From positions 1-14,102 of the forward strand of contig CAMXTM010000019.1 in the NCBI GenBank assembly GCA_947246775.1: a stretch of DNA of 14,102 nt, given 5' to 3'. Source of the stretch: an uncultured Clostridium sp. Lineage in GTDB: Bacteria; Bacillota; Clostridia; Lachnospirales; Anaerotignaceae. Position numbers and translations under genes: made by a program. Numbering within the stretch: position 1 is the first letter of the stretch; the number at the start of each line of letters is the position of its first letter. The notes below the pieces were generated by a model that worked only from the letters and a program-made list of their open reading frames with translations, was not told the DNA's origin and did not search any database. Positions 6,374 to 14,101 of this stretch are shown one piece after another.

Positions 6374-6955
6374 TTAATATGCAAATCCAGTATTTCTTTC
6401 ATTAAGTGTTTCTGCATCCTCTCTTCTCATTAAATATATAGTTAATTTAACTACAAAAAGATAATAGCCTATTTGATTTAACGATGCTATCCTATGTATT
6501 TTTCCATTTTTGATTCCATTCATAATCAGGTTTTTGCTAAATGTGTTCATTATTTCAAAATCAACAAACTTATCTATTAGCTTTCCATCTGAAATATACA
6601 TATAATCAATTACTTTATTTTTTTTAAGCTCTACTAAATTTCCCTCATAAATTTCTAAAGGCATTACTGGAACTAAAACTAATTTATTCTTCTGGTCAAT
6701 ATGACAGGAAGTTGATAATACTAAAGCCTCTAAATCAAATTTTTTCTGTTCTCCATTTTCATCGAAATAATAAAATGGAACTTCTGAGATAATATCCCCT
6801 TGAGATAATTCTAAAAGAGGTTTTAAAGTTAAATATTTAATTTGTTCTCCATTTTTTTCAAATTGTGCAATTGCCTCTTGTATACCTTCTTTTGTTTCCA
6901 TAGGAACAGAGGGTAAAATGCTATCCACAAATTCAATAAATTCTTTTATTAACAT
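6374..6955 (-). CDS. Unknown protein, third gene of the AT-rich operon
   Basis: A 193-residue protein with no signal peptide. Its ATG (6953-6955) overlaps the end of the preceding gene by 7 bases as ATGTTAA; the upstream AGGGGTG is about 14 bases away, so translational coupling is likely. Visible landmarks: an acidic helical N-terminus (1-45), LSQGDIISEVPFYYFDENGE (50-69), LVLSTSCHID (78-87) followed by a strand KLVLVPV (91-97), and a C-terminal block RIASLNQIGYYLFVVKLTIYLMRRED (155-180) whose hydrophobic core could be a buried or membrane-touching helix. The combination of a GDI-x-P motif, an LS-x-x-C motif and the RIASL-type C-terminus recalls uncharacterised accessory-region proteins that I know only from memory. 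The single Cys84 next to His85 is the obvious candidate functional residue. Function not known. Confidence 0.8.
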   Translation of the reverse strand: MLIKEFIEFVDSILPSVPMETKEGIQEAIAQFEKNGEQIKYLTLKPLLELSQGDIISEVPFYYFDENGEQKKFDLEALVLSTSCHIDQKNKLVLVPVMPLEIYEGNLVELKKNKVIDYMYISDGKLIDKFVDFEIMNTFSKNLIMNGIKNGKIHRIASLNQIGYYLFVVKLTIYLMRREDAETLNERNTGFAY

Positions 6956-7293
6956 ATATCGAAAAAATTCACCCCTGTATCTTTTGAAATCTTTTTAATA
7001 TAATTATTTATGCTTGCCTGTTCTTCTGGTGTTGCATCACGCATTTCTCCAAATAGTTCATTTGCTATTTTTTCCAATCTTGTTGATGAATTTGTTTTAT
7101 ATATATTATTAACATCAATTTTAAATGGATTTGTTAAATATTTATCATCATAGTATCTATGATTTGCTATTTGAATTTTATAGTTATCATTTATATTTAC
7201 AGGTATTGTACTATTTGCACTTATTGTTGAAAGAGCAAAACTTAAAAGGCAAGCTGTTCCAGAAATATTTCTTATAAAATTTTTTTGTTCCAT
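6949..7293 (-). CDS. Unknown small protein, second gene of the AT-rich operon
   Basis: A 114-residue protein; AAAGGAGA lies 9 bases upstream of the ATG at 7293, inside the end of the previous gene, whose stop is 2 bases away. Residues 12-27 form a mildly hydrophobic stretch that could be a weak signal or anchor, but there is no clear cleavage site. The C-terminal half (70-114) is helical and charged, with RLEKIANELFGEMRDATPEE (72-91) and a final TGVNFFDIC. That ending looks like a conserved tail of small partner proteins rather than random sequence. Size and position between two larger genes suggest a subunit or adaptor of a complex, by inference only. I do not recognise a family. Confidence 0.75.
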   Translation of the reverse strand: MEQKNFIRNISGTACLLSFALSTISANSTIPVNINDNYKIQIANHRYYDDKYLTNPFKIDVNNIYKTNSSTRLEKIANELFGEMRDATPEEQASINNYIKKISKDTGVNFFDIC

Positions 7294-7295
7294 AC

Positions 7296-8027
7296 TTAAT
7301 ACTCTCCTTTCTCAATCAATGTAGTAAGTTTATTATTAATGATATTTCCCATAGATTCAATCAATTTATTAAGCATACTACCATTTGATGTATAATTTGG
7401 ATTAGTATTGAAACTATATCTGTCATTAATGTCAATAATTGCACCAATTAATTCTGCAACTTGGTCTTTTGCATTTAATGCTCCTGCTTCAGTTGCAATA
7501 ACTCCATTTTTAAATAATCTTGCATTTTGAAGCATTATATTTACAAATAAGTTTTCATCTTCAACAAATGTATATCTGATATTTATATCATAAAGATTTT
7601 TAATTTTTTTAGTATTTAGAAGATTTTCTGATATTTTTCTAGTACCTTCTTGCTCTACTTCATCATAAATGATGTTTGAAACAAGACCGATATACTCATA
7701 AGTATTTCCAGTAAGAATATTTAAAAATTCAAATACTTTAGTCATTCGATTAGTAATATAATCTGAACATGCTTTCCAATCTCTTTCAAATCCTGCATCA
7801 TAGTGAACTTCAAAAGTTGCTGCTATTGGGGATATGCTCAACTGTGCATGCTCATTCCTTGTTTTAATAAGAATTCTTGGAATTTCAAATGGAGCTTCAT
7901 CAGGAATAGGCAAAACAGTTGCTGCATTAAAATATTCTTTTAATATATCTTCATTATTATAATATACTTTTTTAATTCCTTCTATTTTTTTATAGGTAAC
8001 AGTAATAGATGTTCCTTGTATTAACAT
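7296..8027 (-). CDS. Unknown protein, first gene of the AT-rich operon (TIGR04255-like?)
   Basis: A 243-residue protein. The start at 8027 is chosen because GGAGG is 8 bases upstream; an in-frame TTG five codons earlier lies within that site. There is no signal peptide or membrane span. The N-terminal third alternates beta strands with a Pro-rich turn (PIPDEAPFEIPRILI, 40-54) and a strand pair around AQLSISPIAATFEVHYD (61-77). Then comes a helix (about 80-105) with DYITNRMTKVFEFL, a mixed middle, and a C-terminal helix rich in N and I. The layout recalls TIGR04255, a sporadically distributed family of unknown function, but I see no decisive motif. It opens a compact operon (2-base gap, then a 7-base overlap), so the three products probably work together. 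Confidence 0.8.
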   Translation of the reverse strand: MLIQGTSITVTYKKIEGIKKVYYNNEDILKEYFNAATVLPIPDEAPFEIPRILIKTRNEHAQLSISPIAATFEVHYDAGFERDWKACSDYITNRMTKVFEFLNILTGNTYEYIGLVSNIIYDEVEQEGTRKISENLLNTKKIKNLYDINIRYTFVEDENLFVNIMLQNARLFKNGVIATEAGALNAKDQVAELIGAIIDINDRYSFNTNPNYTSNGSMLNKLIESMGNIINNKLTTLIEKGEY

Positions 8028-8321
8028 TCTAAATTCCTCCAAATCAATTAAATATGGCTATATAGTATTATAACATAAAATAAGCCTATTTTGTTCATAA
8101 ATTTATATCATTTTATAAAATCTTGTACTACTTTGGCTTTTTTTATATTTCACTTTCGCTTATATCAAAATGTTATCATTCAATAATTTCTATTTTTACT
8201 GAGTCTATACAATACTTATTTTGCACATAATTTCAAATTTTATTACATATTATTTCTACTCTTGTATTTGTCAGGTTTAATATTAAAATATTCAAATTGA
8301 TTGTAATATAGAAATCTGGCA
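8028..8321. other. AT-rich intergenic region upstream of the unknown operon
   Basis: About 290 bases between the rlmD-like stop and the first unknown gene. It holds the candidate -10 box at 8067-8072. I see no reading frame with a ribosome binding site, no RNA gene and no convincing hairpin terminator for the rlmD-like gene. Confidence 0.6.
8067..8072 (-). promoter_or_regulatory. Candidate -10 box of the three-gene unknown operon
   Basis: TATAAT on the minus strand, preceded by ATGT, lies 39 bases before the ATG at 8027. The matching -35 region is poor: only a GAACAA-like sequence at roughly 17-19 bases. Confidence 0.5.
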
Positions 8322-9674
8322 TTACTTACGGCAATAAACAACTGTCTCAACGTGCACTGTTCTAGGGAACTGGTTGACCATTTTTACCCGTTTGACTTGG
8401 TAGCCATTTTGCTGGAAAATTTGCAAATCTCTAGCAAGGGAAGTCGGTTTACACGAAACGTAAACCATTTCAGGCGCGCCAAAGGCAATAATTTTATCAA
8501 TCGCCTTTGGGTGTATGCCATCTCTAGGCGGGTCAAGGATAATCAAATCTGGTTTCTCCTGCAACTCCTCTATTTTTTGCAGCACATCGCCCGCAATAAA
8601 TTCACAATTTGACAAGCCATTTCTTTGTGCGTTTTCCTTTGCCGCAACAATGGCTTCCTCTACCAATTCGATGCCGATGACCTTTTTTGATTTTCCAGCC
8701 ATAATTTGGCTAATCGTGCCTGTGCCGCAGTACAAATCAAACACAACTTTATTTTTGACTTCTCCAGCAAATTCCTTTACAATTTCGTACAATTTTTCTG
8801 CACCTTTGGTATTGGTTTGGAAAAAGGAAAAGGCGGACACTTTAAACTCTAAATCAAACAGTTTTTCTATAAAATAATTGTTGCCATAAAGGATATCCGT
8901 TTGGTCACTCTGCACCACGTCTGCTAGTCCATCATTTTTAGTATGCAGAATACCACATAATTTCCCTTGTAATTCCAAATCAAGCAAGGCATTTTTGTAT
9001 TCTTCTAAGGAAAACGGAATTTCTGATGTTGTCACCAAATTGACTAAAATTTCTCCTGTTGCTTCGCCTTTTCTGACGACTAAGTGCCGCAAAATGCCCT
9101 CATGTCGTGACTTGTGATAAAAAGGGATATTTCTAGTTTGAAAAAAGTGCAATACAGCATCAATGATTTTTAAAAAATCTGCATCTACAATATTGCAATT
9201 TGTGAGCGTCACGACTTCATAATAACTCTGTCTTTTTCTCATGCCTAACGCTAAATTGCCGCCTTTTTGCTCATCTCCAAAGGAAAACTCGCATTTGTTG
9301 CGATATGTCTTTTGTTTTGGGGAAGATACAATGCCCTCCCAAGATTCCACTTCTATCCCAGCCTGCTCCAACAACTGCATCACTTGTTTTTGTTTCATGT
9401 CATTTTCCGCTTCTATGGTCATATTTTGATAAGTACAGCCGCCACACTGTAAAAAATGGCTACACTCTGACGCCTGTTCAAAAGGAGATTGCTGTAATAC
9501 TTCTTCTAGGCAAGCTTCTATGCCGCTGCTGCGCTTTTTTGTAATGCGTGCTAATACTTGCTGCTTAGGCAAAACGTTTTTGACAATGACCTTTTGTCCC
9601 TCTATATAGCCGATTCCCTTGTTGGGAAACGTAACTTGTTCTATGTTTACTACTATTTTATCATTTTTTTTCAT
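8322..9674 (-). CDS. rlmD: 23S rRNA (uracil-5-)-methyltransferase, RlmD/RumA type
   Basis: A 450-residue SAM-dependent enzyme that methylates C5 of a uridine in 23S rRNA (U1939 in E. coli numbering; some Gram-positive homologues, RlmCD, modify two sites). GGAGG lies 7 bases before the ATG at 9674. Residues 1-60 form a TRAM RNA-binding domain. The 4Fe-4S ligands include C71, C77 and C80 (CSHFLQCGGC) with a further Cys in LTNCNIVD. The methyltransferase core shows the SAM loop DLYCGTGT (313-320), DPPRDG (381-386), the catalytic nucleophile Cys408 in VSCKPTSLARDL and the general base Glu443 in HVETVVYC. Length is normal and all key residues are present. It is transcribed away from the S1-domain gene; its own promoter is not clear. 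Confidence 0.94.
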   Translation of the reverse strand: MKKNDKIVVNIEQVTFPNKGIGYIEGQKVIVKNVLPKQQVLARITKKRSSGIEACLEEVLQQSPFEQASECSHFLQCGGCTYQNMTIEAENDMKQKQVMQLLEQAGIEVESWEGIVSSPKQKTYRNKCEFSFGDEQKGGNLALGMRKRQSYYEVVTLTNCNIVDADFLKIIDAVLHFFQTRNIPFYHKSRHEGILRHLVVRKGEATGEILVNLVTTSEIPFSLEEYKNALLDLELQGKLCGILHTKNDGLADVVQSDQTDILYGNNYFIEKLFDLEFKVSAFSFFQTNTKGAEKLYEIVKEFAGEVKNKVVFDLYCGTGTISQIMAGKSKKVIGIELVEEAIVAAKENAQRNGLSNCEFIAGDVLQKIEELQEKPDLIILDPPRDGIHPKAIDKIIAFGAPEMVYVSCKPTSLARDLQIFQQNGYQVKRVKMVNQFPRTVHVETVVYCRK

Positions 9675-9706
9675 CTGTCTTCCTCCAAAAAAAGCATATA
9701 AACTAT

Positions 9707-9735
9707 TTGTATTTTACCATAAATTATGGTATAAT
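9707..9735 (+). promoter_or_regulatory. Plus-strand promoter with inverted-repeat operator in the spacer
   Basis: TTGTAT (9707-9712) and TATAAT (9730-9735) are exactly 17 bases apart. A 17-base dyad, TACCATAA-A-TTATGGTA (9715-9731), fills the spacer and touches the -10 box, the usual place for a repressor site. The dyad lies between the divergent rlmD-like gene and the S1 gene, so one protein could affect both. Transcription would begin near 9742, just before the stem-loop region. Confidence 0.7.
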
Positions 9736-9739
9736 CGTT

Positions 9740-9757
9740 GTGGTAGTTGTGGTAGTT
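9740..9757 (+). repeat. Tandem direct repeat of GTGGTAGTT
   Basis: Two adjacent identical 9-base copies (9740-9748 and 9749-9757) begin a few bases after the -10 box at 9730-9735, at the predicted transcription start. Confidence 0.8.
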
Positions 9758-9761
9758 GAAT

Positions 9762-9967
9762 ACATAGCGTGTCGATAAATCGCCACGCTATGTCGAAAAC
9801 AGGTTTTCGACTTACTTAAACAGAGGAATAAACAGCTTGTTCCAGCGGCTTGCAGCCTTGAAACTCGCTGTTTTCCTCAAGCGGGCAAAGCCCGCTTTGC
9901 GGATTAGAATGGGAACTTGCAGTTCCCAAGCCCTTTGCTCTTTATTGTTAAAATTAGTTTTAACAAT
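9762..9967 (+). other. Train of stem-loops: structured leader, small RNA or dispersed intergenic repeat
   Basis: The 376-base gap between the rlmD-like and S1 genes carries at least six hairpins. Arms: 9762-9771/9784-9793 (ACATAGCGTG) with an inner CGAT/ATCG; 9792-9800/9803-9811 (GTCGAAAAC), sharing two bases with the first; 9831-9836/9867-9872 (AACAGC) around 9847-9850/9854-9857; 9881-9886/9890-9895 (GCGGGC), which competes with 9885-9891/9894-9900 (GCAAAGC); 9911-9917/9921-9927 (GGGAACT); 9944-9953/9958-9967 (ATTGTTAAAA). No reading frame or known riboswitch consensus is apparent. A promoter upstream (9707-9735) and the S1 gene downstream make a structured 5' leader or an independent RNA possible. 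An inserted palindromic repeat is the main alternative. Confidence 0.6.
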
Positions 9968-10004
9968 CTAAATTATAGCAAATTTCTATTCTGTATTTAT
10001 GTAA

Positions 10005-10010
10005 TATAAT
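10005..10010 (+). promoter_or_regulatory. Candidate -10 box close to the S1-domain gene
   Basis: TATAAT lies 40 bases before the ATG at 10051. The -35 region (TTTCTA, spacer 16) is weak. It would give the S1 gene a short leader independent of the stem-loop region. Confidence 0.5.
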
Positions 10011-10050
10011 ACAAAAATTATGATAAAATCGAATGGGAGTGTAAAATTTA

Positions 10051-10506
10051 ATGTCAGAAAAAGTTCAAGTTGGTAGTGTTGTTGAGGGTAAAGTATTACG
10101 CATCAAACCTTTTGGTGCTATTGTTTCACTTGGTGATAAAACGCAAGGGTTAGTCCATATTTCCCAAATCGCAAATAGTTTTGTACAAGATATTAACGAA
10201 CATATTGCTGTTGGTGACATTGTAAAAGTGAAAATTCTTTCTGTAGATGAAGCCTCCAACAAAATTTCCCTTTCTATCAGAGAGGCACTTCCTACTCCGC
10301 CAAAGACTGCAAAACCACATTTTGAAAAAAAATTCCGTTCTAAAGAGCAAAAGTCTAATTATGAAAATAGAACCATGCGCCCTGCTGATGATTATTTTAA
10401 ACCACAGGCTGCACCCTCTGATTTTGAGGACAAAATGAAAGACTGGCTAAAACAATCTAACGAAAGACAAGCAGGATTAAACAAAAGAGCAAACAAACGC
10501 TCCTAA
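10051..10506 (+). CDS. Small S1-domain RNA-binding protein (YabR/GSP13-like)
   Basis: A 151-residue protein, the only clear plus-strand gene; GGGAG lies about 11 bases before the ATG. Residues 6-77 are one S1 domain: VGSVVEGKVLRIKPFGAIVSL, GLVHISQIANSFV, then VGDIVKVKILSVDEASNKISLSI. Single-S1 proteins of this kind bind RNA and often associate with ribosomes; B. subtilis YabR and YugI/GSP13 are similar in layout. The C-terminal half (80-151) is basic, low complexity and probably disordered, ending in FEDKMKDWLKQSNERQAGLNKR and a Lys/Arg tail. Such tails are usual in clostridial members. It is followed by an intrinsic terminator, so it is monocistronic. The exact RNA target cannot be read from the sequence. 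Confidence 0.88.
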   Translation: MSEKVQVGSVVEGKVLRIKPFGAIVSLGDKTQGLVHISQIANSFVQDINEHIAVGDIVKVKILSVDEASNKISLSIREALPTPPKTAKPHFEKKFRSKEQKSNYENRTMRPADDYFKPQAAPSDFEDKMKDWLKQSNERQAGLNKRANKRS

Positions 10507-10593
10507 AAAGACCTTAAGGCGCTCTATCAGGCTTTGCTTGTGTTTGTAAGGAAAGCTTCACTATCAAGTAAAACAAATATTTTTTCATAATTT

Positions 10594-10619
10594 AAGCAGG
10601 AAAAACTTCCTGCTTTTTT
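10594..10619 (+). terminator. Intrinsic terminator of the S1-domain gene
   Basis: A perfect 9-bp stem (AAGCAGGAA, 10594-10602, with TTCCTGCTT, 10607-10615), a 4-base loop and a T-run to 10619. A textbook rho-independent terminator 88 bases past the stop. Confidence 0.9.
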
Positions 10620-10717
10620 GTTGTGGGCTGCGCACCTACCTATCCCTTTAGAATATCTGACCAAAAATTAACATTCCCTAGTCGCTATATTTCTCTTTGC
10701 CACAAAAGGGGGTTGGT

Positions 10718-10803
10718 TAAGGGGGATTTTCCCCCTTAGCTCGGGAGGGTGTGGGGCGCTTCGAAACGCCCCACGTTTTTGGCTACTTTTTTAAAAAAGT
10801 AGC
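10718..10803. repeat. Cluster of three strong palindromes
   Basis: Arms: 10718-10726/10730-10738 (TAAGGGGGA); 10751-10758/10767-10774 (GTGGGGCG) with a TTCGAA-containing loop and GTTTTT after it on the plus strand; and a perfect 22-base palindrome at 10782-10803 (GCTACTTTTTT and its complement). The middle hairpin could terminate plus-strand transcription. Three unlike palindromes in 86 bases exceed what a convergent gene end needs and look like a dispersed intergenic repeat. Confidence 0.65.
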
Positions 10804-10876
10804 AAGCAACTTTCTAAAAAAGATGATATTTTTTTATTTAGTATAAATTATAATATCAGTTTAATCTATAAAGCTT

Positions 10877-11209
10877 TTACAAAGTTTTTGCATCGCTCCA
10901 CAGATGGTCTAGTCCGTAAAACTCCCTTTGCTCCTTATTAAACAAATGCACCAACACATTGCCAAAGTCCAACAATATCCATGTTGCTACAGTATATCCC
11001 TCTGAATGATGTAATTTTACGCCTGCCTTAAACAATTTTTGTTCTACTTCATCTGCCATTGCTCTTAAATGGTTTACATTATTTCCGCTTGCAATAATAA
11101 AATAATCCGTAATATTAGAGATTCCTCTCAAATCCAATGCTTTTACATCTTCTGCCATTTTATCCTCTAATGCTTCTTGCGCTATTTTTACAACTTCGAT
11201 TGCTTCCAC
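10877..11209 (-). CDS. rsfS: Ribosomal silencing factor RsfS
   Basis: A 110-residue protein of the RsfS/YbeB/Iojap family, which binds ribosomal protein uL14 on the 50S subunit and blocks joining with 30S when nutrients are short. It starts with GTG at 11209, 6 bases after AAAGGAGGT. Family hallmarks are DVKALDLRGISNITDYFIIASGNNVNHLRAMADEV (about 21-55), the HHSEGY segment (67-72), WILLDFGNVLVHLF (77-90) and REFYGLDHLW (94-103). Length is normal. It is the last gene of the obg operon, 13 bases after the nadD-yqeK fusion, a conserved Firmicutes order. No good T-tailed terminator follows at once; the palindromes at 10718-10803 may serve. Confidence 0.95.
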   Translation of the reverse strand: MEAIEVVKIAQEALEDKMAEDVKALDLRGISNITDYFIIASGNNVNHLRAMADEVEQKLFKAGVKLHHSEGYTVATWILLDFGNVLVHLFNKEQREFYGLDHLWSDAKTL

Positions 11210-11222
11210 AATACGACCTCCT

Positions 11223-12455
11223 TTATTTATTTTTAAAATATTCTAATGCTTCTTGGGACAGCGGGTGCAGTTTCATTTTTCGTTCCTTTACATAAGCAAT
11301 AGTATGCTCTAGTGTATATTTCATCGCCATATCTAGGTCTAAATAGGACAATCTTCTTGCTTCATCTAGTCCATCAAAATTTGCCCGATTTGGTTCAATA
11401 TAGTCCGCCAAAAATATAATTTTTTCTAAAAGGCTCATTTCTTTTCTTCCCGTTGTGTGATACCTTATGGCATTTAAAATATCTTCATCGTCTACTAAAT
11501 ATTCTCTTTTTGCAACTTCCGCGCCCAAAAATGGGTGAATTAAATCCTTTTGCTCTTTTAAAACATCATCTAGTTTGACATGATATTCTTTACATAAACG
11601 TATTTTTAAATCATTTGGATAGTTTTTAGCGCAGTCGTGCAAAAGTCCCGCAACTTCTGCTTTCTTTTTATCCTGCGCTGTACCATAAATTTCTGCTAAT
11701 TTCATTGCTTCCTCTGCGACTCCCATGGTATGAATATATCTTTTTACAGAAAGTGCTGATTGCAATTTTTCTTTCATTACATCTGTTGTCAACATAAACT
11801 TTACCTCTTTTTCTGTACTATTTTCATATAAGCCAAATTTATAAATATAGTCCTCTACTTCTTGAGGCAAAAGATATTTGATGGGTCTACCGTTTTGCAC
11901 CCTTTGGCGAATGTCAGATGAGGATATTTCCAGTCCAGGTACTTCCATATAGTGTATTCTACTAGCGAATTTATCCCTAATTTCTTCAATTTCGTCAAAC
12001 AGCTTATTTTTACCATAGCCTGAACGTGTCACCGCCACAAAATCACACATGGTCAGCAATTTTTCTGCATTTTTCCATGTAAAAATTTGGTGTATGGCAT
12101 CTGCTCCCGTAATAAAATATAAACGGGCGTCAGGGCGACAGATTCTTTTTAATTCTTCAATCGTATCTATGGTATAGGTTTGTCCTGGACGCTCAATCTC
12201 AATACGGGATACGTCAAAATTTTCATTTCTCATGGTTGCTAATACGGTCATCAAATATCTATGCTCATGATGGGTTACAACTTTATCTGCCTTGTGGGCA
12301 GGATTGCCTGTGGGCATAAATATCACTTTATCTACTTTAAAACGATGTCGGACTGCGTCTGCTGTTGCTAAGTGACCATAGTGTATTGGGTCAAATGTTC
12401 CTCCCATGATTGCAATACTTTTACAATTTTTAAAATTTTCTATACTACTTCTCAT
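11223..12455 (-). CDS. nadD: Fused nicotinate-mononucleotide adenylyltransferase (NadD) and HD-domain Ap4A hydrolase (YqeK)
   Basis: A 410-residue two-domain protein. Residues 13-211 are NadD, which adenylates nicotinate mononucleotide to deamido-NAD: GGTFDPIHYGH (18-28) binds ATP, with FMPTGNPAHK (46-55), FITGADA (114-120), and ISSSDIR (177-183) as the C-terminal nucleotide motif. Residues 221-410 are YqeK, an HD-domain metal-dependent hydrolase that splits Ap4A symmetrically: H242, the HD pair H273-D274 in LLHDCAK, H333 in RYHTTG and D351 in FLADYIEPNR. In B. subtilis these are separate adjacent genes; here there is no stop between them, only a short linker (212-220). Fusion of the two is known in some Mollicutes and other Firmicutes (from memory). 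A GGAAAGAG site precedes the ATG at 12455. An internal ribosome binding site and ATG lie exactly at the YqeK start. Confidence 0.92.
   Translation of the reverse strand: MRSSIENFKNCKSIAIMGGTFDPIHYGHLATADAVRHRFKVDKVIFMPTGNPAHKADKVVTHHEHRYLMTVLATMRNENFDVSRIEIERPGQTYTIDTIEELKRICRPDARLYFITGADAIHQIFTWKNAEKLLTMCDFVAVTRSGYGKNKLFDEIEEIRDKFASRIHYMEVPGLEISSSDIRQRVQNGRPIKYLLPQEVEDYIYKFGLYENSTEKEVKFMLTTDVMKEKLQSALSVKRYIHTMGVAEEAMKLAEIYGTAQDKKKAEVAGLLHDCAKNYPNDLKIRLCKEYHVKLDDVLKEQKDLIHPFLGAEVAKREYLVDDEDILNAIRYHTTGRKEMSLLEKIIFLADYIEPNRANFDGLDEARRLSYLDLDMAMKYTLEHTIAYVKERKMKLHPLSQEALEYFKNK
11793..11808 (-). promoter_or_regulatory. yqeK: Internal ribosome binding site and ATG at the YqeK domain start
   Basis: Inside the fusion gene, minus-strand AGAGGT (11803-11808) is followed after 7 bases by ATG (11793-11795, Met221), in frame and at the natural start of YqeK (MLTTDVMKEK). 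Translation from here would give a free 190-residue YqeK, the usual length of that protein. Confidence 0.55.
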
Positions 12456-12474
12456 AACACTTACACTCTTTCCA

Positions 12475-12768
12475 TCATTTTGGCAGCTCTATGGTTGGTT
12501 TCTTTTTGGACTGACGGAACAGGATAAAACGGTTGCCGATGACTTGCACCACTTCTGCACCTGTTCTATCTGCCAATATCCCCGCTGCCTCTCTTGCTCC
12601 TATCATATTATTATCTAATACATTCATTTTGATAAGTTCTCTTGCTTCTAATGCCTTGTCTACGGCATCTCTTAGTTCTGGCGTAATACCACTTTTGCCT
12701 ACTTGAAATATGGTGTCTAAACTATTCGCCATTCCTCTCAAATAGGCTCTTTGTTTACTTGTTAACAT
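12475..12768 (-). CDS. yhbY: YhbY-family CRM-domain RNA-binding protein
   Basis: A 97-residue protein that is one CRM domain and little else, the normal size for the family, which binds the pre-50S ribosomal subunit and helps its assembly. The ATG at 12768 follows GGAGGGG by 4-5 bases; an in-frame start 11 codons upstream would put that site inside the gene. Seen: LTSKQRAYLRGMANSL (2-17), the GxxG loop in VGKSGIT (23-29), ELIKMNVLDN (44-53), and AEVVQVIGNRFILFR (71-85) followed by a basic tail. It sits 16 bases after obg and 19 bases before nadD, consistent with one transcript for ribosome maturation and NAD synthesis genes. Confidence 0.95.
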   Translation of the reverse strand: MLTSKQRAYLRGMANSLDTIFQVGKSGITPELRDAVDKALEARELIKMNVLDNNMIGAREAAGILADRTGAEVVQVIGNRFILFRQSKKKPTIELPK

Positions 12769-12784
12769 CTTTCCCCTCCACTTG

Positions 12785-14101
<1,317 letters not shown>

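Larger units (their letters stand above)
10507..10876. other. Palindrome-rich convergent intergenic region
   Basis: About 370 bases between the ends of the S1 gene and rsfS. It contains the S1 terminator (10594-10619) and three strong palindromes (10718-10803). No coding frame with a ribosome binding site is evident on either strand. Confidence 0.7.

Noticed and set aside
8043..8321. Possible small gene or RNA between the rlmD-like gene and the unknown operon
   Set aside because: Checked on both strands: no frame with a ribosome binding site, no cloverleaf and no strong hairpin; only AT-rich DNA with a candidate -10 box.
9740..9811. CRISPR-like array from repeated units near 9740
   Set aside because: Only two adjacent 9-base copies without spacers; the rest are unlike palindromes.
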